A stretch of DNA of 8,266 nucleotides from Acidobacteriota bacterium (lineage in GTDB: Bacteria; Acidobacteriota; Terriglobia; UBA7540): the NCBI GenBank assembly GCA_003171295.1, contig PMYF01000169.1:952-9217 (forward strand), read 5' to 3'. The notes beneath the pieces are model-generated. The model was given only the letters and a program-made list of their open reading frames with translations, searched no databases and had not been told where the DNA came from. Positions 1-7,123 of the stretch are shown here, piece after piece; position 1 is the first letter of the stretch; every line of letters starts with the position of its first letter. The translations under genes were made by a program, and so were the position numbers.

Positions 1-117
1 GAGACCAATGGCACGGTGCGGCTGCAACCCGCCAATGCGGAAATGGAGCCCATCGTGGTATCCGCACGCGACGTGAAGATCCAGGGGCGCGTCGTGGGCG
101 TTCTGCGAAAATATTAG
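1..117 (+). CDS. lexA: LexA repressor, C-terminal fragment (partial at left edge)
   Basis: The frame starting at base 1 is open and ends at TAG 115-117, giving 38 residues. They contain RLQPANAEMEPI followed by VKIQGRVVGVLRKY, which is the characteristic end of LexA: the last strands of the S24 peptidase-like autocleavage domain. LexA represses SOS genes and is inactivated by RecA-stimulated self-cleavage. The catalytic Ser and Lys lie upstream of this fragment, outside the window, as does the DNA-binding winged helix, so intactness cannot be judged. The next gene begins 16 bases after the stop on the same strand, so the two are probably co-transcribed. Other S24 proteins such as UmuD share the fold, but this ending is closest to LexA. 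Confidence 0.85.
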   Translation, partial: ETNGTVRLQPANAEMEPIVVSARDVKIQGRVVGVLRKY

Positions 118-133
118 GGCCGGGGAAACCCCC

Positions 134-1117
134 ATGAAACAAGCGCACGCAAGGCTGTGGGTGCTCGCGATGGCGGCTCTCGTAGGCTGGGCGGGGCCCG
201 CCACCGCCGAAGAAATCATCCTGAAAGACGGCCAGAAGATTGTCGGAACGATCGTCGGCTACGAGAACAACATGTTCCGACTCGAGACCGACTACGGCAT
301 CGCCTTGGTGCGCAAAGACAAGGTGGCGTCGATTCAGATGACGAAGTCCGACGACGCCTCTGGGAAAGCAGGCGCACAGAAGCCCTCCGCCATGAAACCG
401 AGCGCGGAGAAGCCCGCTCCGGTTCTTACCGCGCCGGAGAAGATTCCGGCGCCGCAGCCACCCGCGGTGAAACCGGAAACGGAGAAATCCGCGCCCGTCG
501 CTCCCGCGCCACAAATTACTGCGCCCTTACCGGCTGCGCGTGTGGTTGCGGAAAAATCTCCGGCGCAACCTGCCCCGCCTCCCCCGCCGCCTGTGAGCCG
601 CCCGCTCGACGAGCCCTTGCCCGCGCACCTTCAGGAACACGTCGAGGGCAGCAATTACGTCAATGACACGTTCCAATTCTCTATGTTCAAACCGCCGGAC
701 TGGAAAATCTACGAAGGCGTACCCGGAGAGACCGGGTCCGGCATCATGGCCATGGGGGCGGATGACGAGCAGACTCTGTTGTTCGTTGACCGCCAGGTGT
801 GGAGTGGGCCTCCCAACCTGACCAGTGACTTGGTTGAGTCCAGGCTTCGGCAGACCTACCAGGAGTACCGGAAGCTTTCCGAGGAGCCTGTCCAGTGTGG
901 TGGCCTGCCGGCGATCCGGCGAACCTTCACGGGAGTTATGGACGGTGGCGAGTGGCACGGTGTGGCCGTCCACGTCGTGCACGGGAACATGGTATTCGGA
1001 ATCATCGGACTCACCTCCGCGGAGACGTTCGAATTCCAGCAGGCTGTCTTTGGTAAAATCATTAAGACGTTTCATTTCCTGACCCCCGCCCCACCTGCGG
1101 CCACCAAGGGGCACTGA
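134..1117 (+). CDS. Secreted protein: SH3/Sm-like N-terminal domain, Pro/Ala/Lys linker, PsbP-like C-terminal domain; function unknown
   Basis: This is a 327-residue protein. Residues 1-25 form a signal peptide (positive start, hydrophobic core about 8-20, Ala-x-Ala type cleavage after A25), so it is probably exported. Residues 26-70 (EEIILKDGQKIVGTIVGYEN... to ...RKDKVASIQ) look like a small SH3/Sm-like beta-barrel in which 'LKDG..I.G.I' and 'V..I' strands are typical. Residues about 75-165 are a low-complexity Pro/Ala/Lys/Glu linker, likely periplasm-spanning or flexible. Residues about 172-316 (NDTFQFSMFKPPDWKIYEG onwards) resemble the PsbP/DUF1795-like fold seen in many bacterial lipoproteins of unknown role. 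ATG 134 is chosen because it gives the complete signal peptide; the Shine-Dalgarno is weak (GGGG at 122-125). It lies 16 bases after lexA, but no link to the SOS response can be read from the protein. The domain calls are fold-level impressions; the CDS itself is solid. Confidence 0.8.
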   Translation: MKQAHARLWVLAMAALVGWAGPATAEEIILKDGQKIVGTIVGYENNMFRLETDYGIALVRKDKVASIQMTKSDDASGKAGAQKPSAMKPSAEKPAPVLTAPEKIPAPQPPAVKPETEKSAPVAPAPQITAPLPAARVVAEKSPAQPAPPPPPPVSRPLDEPLPAHLQEHVEGSNYVNDTFQFSMFKPPDWKIYEGVPGETGSGIMAMGADDEQTLLFVDRQVWSGPPNLTSDLVESRLRQTYQEYRKLSEEPVQCGGLPAIRRTFTGVMDGGEWHGVAVHVVHGNMVFGIIGLTSAETFEFQQAVFGKIIKTFHFLTPAPPAATKGH

Positions 1118-1124
1118 AGAGGTT

Positions 1125-1260
1125 GCGGAAAAACGCTTCCCTGCTGTCATTCTGAGCGAAGCGAAGAATCCCTGCATTTGTAGAATCAGGCAAATGCGGA
1201 GATCCTTCGTCGGTCGCCGCGGCGACCTCCTCAGGATGACAGTCTTGGCGGTTTTTCCAC
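1125..1260. repeat. Long imperfect inverted repeat, dispersed palindromic element
   Basis: The left arm (1125-1180) and right arm (1191-1260) are imperfect reverse complements around a 10-base centre. 'ccctgcatttg' (1170-1180) faces 'caaatgcgga' (1191-1200), 'tgtcattctgag' faces 'ctcaggatgaca', and 'gcggaaaaacgc' near 1125 faces 'gcggtttttccac' near 1248-1260. The right arm has an extra GC-rich insert (about 1212-1228). The 'gtcattctgagcgaagcgaa' core is a repeat I associate with many GC-rich genomes, Acidobacteriota in particular. It has no coding capacity and sits right after the stop of the secreted-protein gene. Transcribed, it would form a long hairpin that could end or stabilise the upstream mRNA. 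Confidence 0.75.
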
Positions 1261-1386
1261 AGCCTGTGAAGCCCTCACGTTAGAATTGATGTGGGGGTGA
1301 ACTCCCAGCATCCGTCCTGCCGTCTCTCCATGCCAACCGGCGCCCAAGTTGCCATTCTGCCACCCAGGCCCCGCTGGAAGTCCCAT

Positions 1387-1408
1387 GGTAAGTTGCAAGT
1401 AAGTTGCA
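1387..1408. promoter_or_regulatory. Tandem 11-bp direct repeat upstream of the iron cluster; possible operator
   Basis: Two adjacent copies, GGTAAGTTGCA (1387-1397) and AGTAAGTTGCA (1398-1408), differ only at the first base. The junction also contains a dyad, TGCAA-N5-TTGCA (1394-1408). The repeat lies about 50 bases upstream of the candidate -35 of the FTR1 gene. GTAAGT recurs at 1493-1498 and 1518-1523, on either side of the expected transcription and translation start region. It does not match the Fur, DtxR or MntR box consensus. A regulatory role is inference from position only. Confidence 0.3.
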
Positions 1409-1456
1409 TTACAGATTTTAAAGAGTGTTTCCAAGTCGTGTGCTTTCAACACAAAA

Positions 1457-1485
1457 TTGACAAGTCCGCAAGATACTCCTACCAT
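1457..1485 (+). promoter_or_regulatory. Sigma-70-like promoter for the iron transport cluster
   Basis: A perfect -35 hexamer TTGACA (1457-1462) is followed after exactly 17 bases by TACCAT (1480-1485), a 4/6 match to the -10 consensus. Transcription would start near 1492, giving a leader of about 46 bases before ATG 1538. It lies in the only AT-richer stretch of the gap between the inverted repeat and the FTR1 gene. No clear Shine-Dalgarno precedes the ATG. Confidence 0.45.
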
Positions 1486-1537
1486 CGAAGATGTAAGTCG
1501 TTGCTAATTTCAGGGGCGTAAGTTCTACTTCCTTAGT

Positions 1538-2803
1538 ATGTTTCAATCGCTCGTCATCACACTTCGTGAGGGTGTCGAGGCCGCGCTCATTGTCGGTATC
1601 GTCCTGGGCTACCTCAAGAAGACCGGGCGTCAAGCCTGGGGCCGTTACGTCTGGTGGGGGCTCGCCGCCGCCGTCGCCGCGAGCCTCGGCGCCGCCTTCC
1701 TGGTGCATCGCTTCGAAGTGAAGGAGGACGCCTACGAGGGCTGGCTCATGTTGGCGGGCGCCGCCTTCGTCGCTTCCATGGTGTGGTGGATGTGGCGAAC
1801 GGGGAAGCGCCTGAAGCGCGAAATCGAATCCAAACTCACCGCCCTTTCCTCCTCACCCGGGCGCGGCGCCGCGTTCGGCCTCTTCCTTTTCGTCTTCCTC
1901 ATGGTCTTCCGGGAGGGCATCGAGACCGTGCTGTTCCTCGCCGCGGTTTCATTACGCACCAGCGAGCTGTTGAACTTTATGGGAGGCGTGTCAGGCCTCA
2001 TGCTCGCCATGGCGTTGGGCGTGGCCTTTTTCAAGGGCAGCTTGAAGGTTGACCTCCGAAAGTTCTTTTCTCTCACCACCCTGCTGCTGTTGGTTGTGGC
2101 GGCGCAGCTCTTCGTTTCCGGCGTGCACGAACTTTCGGAAGCCCAGGTGCTTCCCTCCAGCCGTCGTGAGATGGCGCTGATCGGTCCCATCGTGAACAAC
2201 GACGCCTTTTTCTTCGTCGTCATCGTGGCCCTGGCACTCTTCCTGATCATCGCGCAGCGCCTTCACGCGACGGGCTCCGGGGCGCCAGAGGGGGGCCAGT
2301 TATCGCCGCCTGCGCGCCGCAAACTGCTGGCGGACCGGCAGCGCGAGCGCTTCTGGAAGCTCACGGCTTCGGCCGCCGGCCTGCTGGTAATCATGCTGAT
2401 CTCGGCTGAGTTCATCTACTCCCGTACTGCGCACGCCATGGCGCCGTCGGAGCGGGCGAGCGTCCGGAACGGCGAAGCGCAGATTCCCACCTCTCAGCTC
2501 GCCGACCACAACCTGCATCGCTTTGCCATCGACGTAGGAGACGTGGAAGTCCGCCTCATCGCCATTCTCGATTCCTCCGACACCGTGCGCGCCGGGCTCG
2601 ATGCCTGCCTGATCTGCGGCCATCAGGGCTACTACCAGGAAGGGAAGAATGTGATTTGCCGCAACTGTGGCGCGGCGATCTCCGTTCCCACCCTCGGCCT
2701 GGCAGGTGGGTGCAATCCCATCCACATTGACTACCGCGTCGAGGGCGACTCGCTGCGCATTGCCGCCTCCGCGCTCGCCGCCGCCAGCAAGTATTTCCAT
2801 TGA
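1538..2803 (+). CDS. FTR1-family iron permease fused to a C-terminal DUF2318/FtrD-like cysteine domain
   Basis: This 421-residue inner-membrane protein is predicted to move iron across the cytoplasmic membrane. The FTR1 half (1-240) has the two hallmark R-E-G-x-E iron-binding motifs inside membrane helices, at R10-E14 and R125-E129, plus the HELSEA segment at 197-202. Membrane segments fall near 5-24, 38-56, 69-86, 110-137, 147-165, 177-197 and 221-241. After a charged linker, an eighth helix (about 273-292) leads to a soluble tail. That tail (about 325-410) carries the DUF2318/FtrD-like cysteine set: C357-x2-C360, C374-x2-C377 and GGC392NP, with GYYQEGKNV between the pairs. In Ftr and P19 systems these two functions are usually separate proteins, the FtrD-like one being a proposed electron carrier. 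Counting helices places the tail outside the cytoplasm, which is inference. The ATG puts REGxE at residue 10, as is normal for the family. It is the first gene of the cluster; the next starts 7 bases after its stop. Confidence 0.92.
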   Translation: MFQSLVITLREGVEAALIVGIVLGYLKKTGRQAWGRYVWWGLAAAVAASLGAAFLVHRFEVKEDAYEGWLMLAGAAFVASMVWWMWRTGKRLKREIESKLTALSSSPGRGAAFGLFLFVFLMVFREGIETVLFLAAVSLRTSELLNFMGGVSGLMLAMALGVAFFKGSLKVDLRKFFSLTTLLLLVVAAQLFVSGVHELSEAQVLPSSRREMALIGPIVNNDAFFFVVIVALALFLIIAQRLHATGSGAPEGGQLSPPARRKLLADRQRERFWKLTASAAGLLVIMLISAEFIYSRTAHAMAPSERASVRNGEAQIPTSQLADHNLHRFAIDVGDVEVRLIAILDSSDTVRAGLDACLICGHQGYYQEGKNVICRNCGAAISVPTLGLAGGCNPIHIDYRVEGDSLRIAASALAAASKYFH

Positions 2804-2810
2804 GCACCCT

Positions 2811-4124
2811 ATGTTGTTCCGCATCGTTCTCGAATCTCTCGCCCGCCGTCGCCGCCGCAAGTTGCTGAGCGTGCTGGTGGTGGCGCTCGGTATTGCGGTC
2901 ACCTCGGCAGTCGCAACGCTGGCGCTGGAGGTGGGCGACAAGGTCAGCCGCGAACTGCGCTCTTTCGGCGCCAACCTTTCCGTCACACCCGCGGCCGACG
3001 GCCTTTCCGTGGCTGTGGGCGGCGTTGACTATCGGCCCGCCGGCGCCGGCGCTTTTCTGCCCGAAGCCGCGCTCGGCAACTTGAAGAAGATTTTCTGGGG
3101 GAACAACATCGTTGCCTTTGCGCCCCTTCTCTACGTGCCCGCGACGCTTGAGGGTCACCGGGTGATTGTGATCGGAAGCTGGTTTGAGAAATCGCTGCCC
3201 GTGGACAAGTCGGAGGTGTTTGTTACGGGCTTGATGAAGCTGCACCCGGCCTGGAAAGTCACCGGCCAGTGGCCTCGAGACGATGACGCCCGAGGCGCGC
3301 TGGTCGGCAATCGTCTGGCCGAGAGTCTGAACTTGCGTGCCGGCGAGACCATGGAACTGGAAGCGCGGCCAGTCGGGGACGGGCAAACAACCTCCGCATC
3401 GCCCGAAGGTTCCAAGTCTTCCCCTGGCAGCTTCGTGGTCCGAGGGATTCTCTCGACCGGCGGCCCCGAGGACGACCAGGTTCTGGTGCCGCTCGAGTCG
3501 CTGCAGCGCTGGGCGGGCCTCGCTGGCAAAGTGCGGCGGGTTGAAATCAGCGCCCTCACCAAGCCCGACGACGCTTTCGCGCGCTCCGACGTTACGCACC
3601 TCTCGGGAAAGGATTTTGATCGCTGGTATTGCTCGCCTTACGCCAGCTCCATCGCCTATCAAATCCAGCAGGCCATTCCCGAAGCCCAGGCGAAGCCGGT
3701 TTATCAGGTGGCAGAGACCGAAGGCCGGATTGTCGACCGCGTCGGCATGTTGATGGCGTTGCTGGTGGTCGCGGCCCTGGTGGCGGCGACGCTGGCCGTC
3801 GCCTCCATGATGCTGGCCACGGTGCTGGAGCGGCGCGCGGAGATTGGCCTCTTCAAATCACTCGGTGCCACGGACGGGCGCGTGGCCGCAGTTTTCGTGC
3901 TGGAGGCATGCGCCATCGGCGGGCTCGGCGGAGTGGGAGGATATCTCCTCGGCAGCCTGCTGGCGTGGCGCCTGGCTCTGGCAGTTTTTGGAACTCCCCT
4001 GGGCGCTCACTGGGTGATTCTGCCGGTCTCGTTGGCGCTCGCGCTCTTGGTGACTTTGGCGGGGAGCGCCCTGCCGCTCGCCCGCGCCCTGAAGGTCTCA
4101 CCCGCGCTGGCTCTGCGCGATTGA
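2811..4124 (+). CDS. MacB/FtsX-type ABC transporter permease 1 of the iron cluster
   Basis: This is a 437-residue permease of the type VII (MacB/LolCE/FtsX) class. The N-terminal helix (about 17-40) follows an Arg-rich cytoplasmic start, then comes a large extracytoplasmic domain (about 41-310), then three helices (about 312-337, 357-388, 401-424). LERRAEIGLFKSLGA (339-352 region) is the conserved loop that contacts the ATPase. The start at 2811 (MLFRIVLESL) is preferred over upstream in-frame codons, which would overlap the FTR1 gene. It follows that stop by 7 bases with no Shine-Dalgarno, so translation is probably coupled. In the periplasmic domain, STGGPEDDQVLVPLESLQ (215-232) is closely shared with permease 2, while CSPYASSIAYQI (274-285) is specific to this one. 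The layout matches the paired permeases next to FTR1 in Campylobacter (Cj1661/Cj1662). The transport direction and cargo are unknown; these transporters often do mechanical work rather than classical import. Confidence 0.88.
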   Translation: MLFRIVLESLARRRRRKLLSVLVVALGIAVTSAVATLALEVGDKVSRELRSFGANLSVTPAADGLSVAVGGVDYRPAGAGAFLPEAALGNLKKIFWGNNIVAFAPLLYVPATLEGHRVIVIGSWFEKSLPVDKSEVFVTGLMKLHPAWKVTGQWPRDDDARGALVGNRLAESLNLRAGETMELEARPVGDGQTTSASPEGSKSSPGSFVVRGILSTGGPEDDQVLVPLESLQRWAGLAGKVRRVEISALTKPDDAFARSDVTHLSGKDFDRWYCSPYASSIAYQIQQAIPEAQAKPVYQVAETEGRIVDRVGMLMALLVVAALVAATLAVASMMLATVLERRAEIGLFKSLGATDGRVAAVFVLEACAIGGLGGVGGYLLGSLLAWRLALAVFGTPLGAHWVILPVSLALALLVTLAGSALPLARALKVSPALALRD

Positions 4125-4177
4125 TCGCACCGGAGGGGCGAGTTGGGGCTGTCCGGCGAGGTTGGCGAAATGGTTTC

Positions 4178-4286
4178 CGATCACCCATCCCCGGATCGCC
4201 CGACCAGTCGATGATTCGATTCCTGATGAACCGATGACCCGATAGCGACATGACTCAATCACCCGATCACCGATCACCCGATGGTT
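4178..4286. repeat. Degenerate tandem array of an 8-bp unit, CGATSACC, between the two permease genes
   Basis: From about 4178 to 4286 the sequence is built from variants of CGATCACC/CGATGACC. Examples are CGATCACCC at 4179-4187, CGATGACCCGATAG near 4232-4244, and AATCACCCGATCACCGATCACCCGATGG from 4258 to 4285. The gap between the permease genes (4125-4288) is otherwise featureless. It makes no sensible protein, and it contains the ATG at 4250, which extends the following reading frame through the array. The unit recalls simple repeats of GC-rich soil bacteria. Confidence 0.65.
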
Positions 4287-4288
4287 CC

Positions 4289-5476
4289 ATGTTCTGGCGC
4301 TTGTGGTGGCGCGCGATTTCTGTCAGGCGCCCCCAAGCCGCACTGGCACTGGGCTCGCTCGTGGTGGGCGCGGCGATCACCTCCATGCTCTTGAACCTTT
4401 ACAGTGACGTGCGCCGCAAGATGACGGAGGAATTTCGCGCCTATGGAGCCAACGTGGTCATCGCCCCGGCAGTGGCGGGGACGGCGGGCGCCTCTGCCGA
4501 TGTTATGGATGAAGCCTCGCTTCTGCCCCTCGCTGAAGTTCGGTGGCAGGCGCCGGGGACGGCTGTGGTCCCGGTTCTTTACGGCGTCGTCCGGGTGTGG
4601 CGCCAGCCCGCAGACCCTCGTTTGCCGGAGTTTGATGACGTGGTGGCCGTGGGCGCGGATTTTGGCGCGCTCCGCCGCCTGAATTCGGGCTGGCGCGTGG
4701 CCGGCGAAACCGTTTCGGCCGATCTTCCTTCCGGCGCGTGTGCGGTGGGCTCGCACCTTGCGGCGCGGCTGCACGTCCACCAGGGTGATTCCATCCGTTT
4801 GCAGTGTTTGGGGGATACGAGCCACGCAGGCGGACCGATCCCCCAGGCATTTCGCATTGGGGCGGTTCTCACCACGGGCGCCTCCGAAGACGACCAGGTG
4901 TTTCTCCCGCTCGCCCCGCTCCAGGGGCTTCTCGGCACGAGCGGCAAGATCAGCCTCGTGGAGTTGAGCGTCCCCGGCGACGCGCGTGAAGTCGAGCGCG
5001 TGGTTCACCGGCTGGCCGGCCTCCTGCCCGCCTCGGAGGTGCGTCCCATTCGCCAGATTGTTTACTCCGAAGGGAAAGTCCTGGGTACCATTCGCTGGCT
5101 GCTGCTTTCCCTCACGGCTCTGATTCTGGTGATCATCGCGCTTTGCGTCATGGCCACCCTGACGGCCATCGTGCTCGAGCGCCGCAAGGACATCGGCGTG
5201 ATGAAGGCTCTGGGTGCGGCTGACGCCCTGCTGATGCGCCTTTTCATTGTGGAGGGCGCAGCTCTCGGCCTGGTGGGAGGCTTGGCGGGGTTCGGCGTGG
5301 GCGTGCTGCTGGCGCGCGATCTGGGGAGGCGCCTGTTCGGTGTCGCCCTCAACCTGAGTTGGTGGACCCTGCCGGTGGTTTGCGTTTTGATCATGGCGGT
5401 GGCCGTGCTCGCGGCGCAGGCGCCCGTGCGCATCGTGCGCGCCATTCAACCAACCGTGGTTCTTAAAGGAGAATGA
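4289..5476 (+). CDS. MacB/FtsX-type ABC transporter permease 2 of the iron cluster
   Basis: This is a 395-residue partner of permease 1 with the same architecture: helix 1 (about 17-38), extracytoplasmic domain (about 40-265), then helices at about 268-294, 316-342 and 357-376. LERRKDIGVMKALGA (296-310) is the ATPase-contacting loop. TTGASEDDQVFLPLAPLQ (195-212) mirrors the matching segment of permease 1. The start is ambiguous: ATG 4250 would add 13 residues (MTQSPDHRSPDGS) encoded entirely by the CGATSACC array. ATG 4289 gives MFWRLWWRAISVRRP, which lines up with the start of permease 1, so it is preferred; neither start has a Shine-Dalgarno. The stop at 5474-5476 is 49 bases before the ATPase gene. 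The two permeases most likely form a heterodimer served by that ATPase. Confidence 0.87.
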   Translation: MFWRLWWRAISVRRPQAALALGSLVVGAAITSMLLNLYSDVRRKMTEEFRAYGANVVIAPAVAGTAGASADVMDEASLLPLAEVRWQAPGTAVVPVLYGVVRVWRQPADPRLPEFDDVVAVGADFGALRRLNSGWRVAGETVSADLPSGACAVGSHLAARLHVHQGDSIRLQCLGDTSHAGGPIPQAFRIGAVLTTGASEDDQVFLPLAPLQGLLGTSGKISLVELSVPGDAREVERVVHRLAGLLPASEVRPIRQIVYSEGKVLGTIRWLLLSLTALILVIIALCVMATLTAIVLERRKDIGVMKALGAADALLMRLFIVEGAALGLVGGLAGFGVGVLLARDLGRRLFGVALNLSWWTLPVVCVLIMAVAVLAAQAPVRIVRAIQPTVVLKGE

Positions 5477-5509
5477 GTTTCCGGGGCCGCGGGCAGCCGG
5501 GAAATCCTG

Positions 5510-5516
5510 AGGGGAG
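5510..5516 (+). promoter_or_regulatory. Shine-Dalgarno that fixes a TTG start for the ATPase
   Basis: AGGGGAG at 5510-5516 lies 9 bases before TTG 5526, which begins TTG-GCT-TTC-ATC-GAA. No ATG occurs in frame until codon 36, next to the Walker A motif, so a start there would remove essential strands. This is the only clear ribosome binding site in the cluster, and it suggests the ATPase is translated independently of the permeases. Confidence 0.6.
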
Positions 5517-5525
5517 AGAAGGGAA

Positions 5526-6599
<1,074 letters not shown>

Positions 6600-6624
6600 C
6601 CATCAGTCACGGTCTCTCGAAGCT

Positions 6625-6678
6625 CCCTCATCCCTCTCCGAGGGGAGAGGGTGGCCGACGGAGGAGGCCGGGTGAGGG
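6625..6678. repeat. REP-like three-way hairpin element after the iron cluster
   Basis: The outer arms 'ccctca' (6625-6630) and 'tgaggg' (6673-6678) enclose two hairpins. The first is CCCTCTCC (6632-6639), loop GAG, paired with GGAGAGGG (6644-6651). The second is GGCC (6653-6656) paired with GGCC (6666-6669). It begins 26 bases after the ATPase stop. This form, with flanking TCATCC and GGGTGAGG, is that of REP sequences mobilised by RAYT transposases, and a RAYT remnant follows directly. It could also shape the 3' end of the iron cluster mRNA, but there is no T-tract for a classical terminator. Confidence 0.65.
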
Positions 6679-6691
6679 GGTTATGTTGTAG

Positions 6692-6829
6692 CGGCTGGAA
6701 AAGCTGAACTCCATGCACCATAATCCGGTTAAGCGCGGCTTGGTGAGAGAGCCGGGCGGCTGGCCGTGGTCGAGTTGGAGTTTCTATTTCCGGCAGGATG
6801 CGTCGATTCTGGAAATGGACTGCGGGTGG
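6692..6829 (+). pseudogene. C-terminal remnant of a REP-associated tyrosine transposase (RAYT, IS200-like Y1 family)
   Basis: After TAG at 6689-6691 the frame reads RLEKLNSMHHNPVKRGLV, then WPWSSWSFYFRQDASILEMD. This is the distinctive end of RAYT proteins, whose usual pattern is 'YxHxNPVKRGLVxxPxDWPWSSxxxY'. Only this last 45 residues or so is present. The catalytic HUH motif and Tyr, which lie N-terminal, are missing, and the upstream sequence is the REP-like element. The frame runs on with unrelated codons to TGA near 6968-6970. It is a dead fragment that probably marks an internal deletion of a REP-RAYT unit. An ATG at 6713 exists but would not make a functional protein. Confidence 0.75.
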
Positions 6830-6948
6830 CGCATACATCGCGCTCCTGGCGATGTGTGCGAACCCGTGACTTATAACGAAGGGATAAAGTCCACGCCTGT
6901 ATATACACCTGGAGCAAGGGAAAGACAAGCGGGAGGAGGTAGCTACTG

Positions 6949-6986
6949 TAGCGCAGACCTCCGTCGCTGAGGTCTGCGGCTTTTCC
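6949..6986 (+). repeat. Hairpin repeat unit A1 (CGCAGA family, forward copy)
   Basis: CGCAGACCTC (6952-6961) and GAGGTCTGCG (6969-6978) form a perfect 10-bp stem with a 7-base loop, followed by GCTTTTCC. The preceding GTAG and trailing GCTTTTCC recur in the other copies of this family in the window. The stem followed by TTTT could act as a terminator for transcripts reading rightward, but its recurrence marks it as a repeat. Confidence 0.65.
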
Positions 6987-6993
6987 CAAAGAA

Positions 6994-7029
6994 GAACCGC
7001 GGACCCCAACCACGGGGGTCCGCGCTACC
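6994..7029 (-). repeat. Hairpin repeat unit A2 (inverted copy)
   Basis: CGCGGACCCC (6998-7007) and GGGGTCCGCG (7015-7024) form a perfect 10-bp stem with a 7-base loop and end in CGCTACC. On the minus strand it reads GGTAGCG-stem-GGTTCTTC, the same orientation-specific flanks as unit A1. Together A1 and A2 form a head-to-head pair 19 bases apart (stem to stem). It lies downstream of the minus-strand zinc-ribbon gene. Confidence 0.65.
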
Positions 7030-7123
7030 GCTCAGATTCGCGCTTTCGAATCCAAGTGCAAACGGGCAATCGTTAACCCGCAGCGGCGCATGGCTTGTGC
7101 CGCTTTCCTGCCGGAATACTCGT

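Noticed and set aside
157..666. 169-residue plus-strand frame overlapping the secreted protein
   Set aside because: It is Arg-rich and motif-free, while the overlapping frame has a signal peptide and two domains.
1291..1521. 76-residue small frame before the FTR1 gene
   Set aside because: It crosses the tandem repeat and the promoter, shows no start signal and has no coherent composition.
2667..2810. Upstream extension of permease 1 by 48 codons
   Set aside because: It would overlap the conserved DUF2318 cysteine region of the FTR1 protein and gives a low-complexity extension ahead of the normal MLFRIVLESL start.
2556..3662. 368-residue minus-strand open frame over the FTR1 tail and permease 1
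   Set aside because: A shadow frame with no domains, fully covered by convincing plus-strand genes.
6949..6986. Intrinsic terminator at the hairpin followed by TTTT
   Set aside because: The same flank and T-run recur at 7686-7700, so it is better described as a repeat unit; termination may be a side effect. No CRISPR array, tRNA or rRNA was seen in the window.
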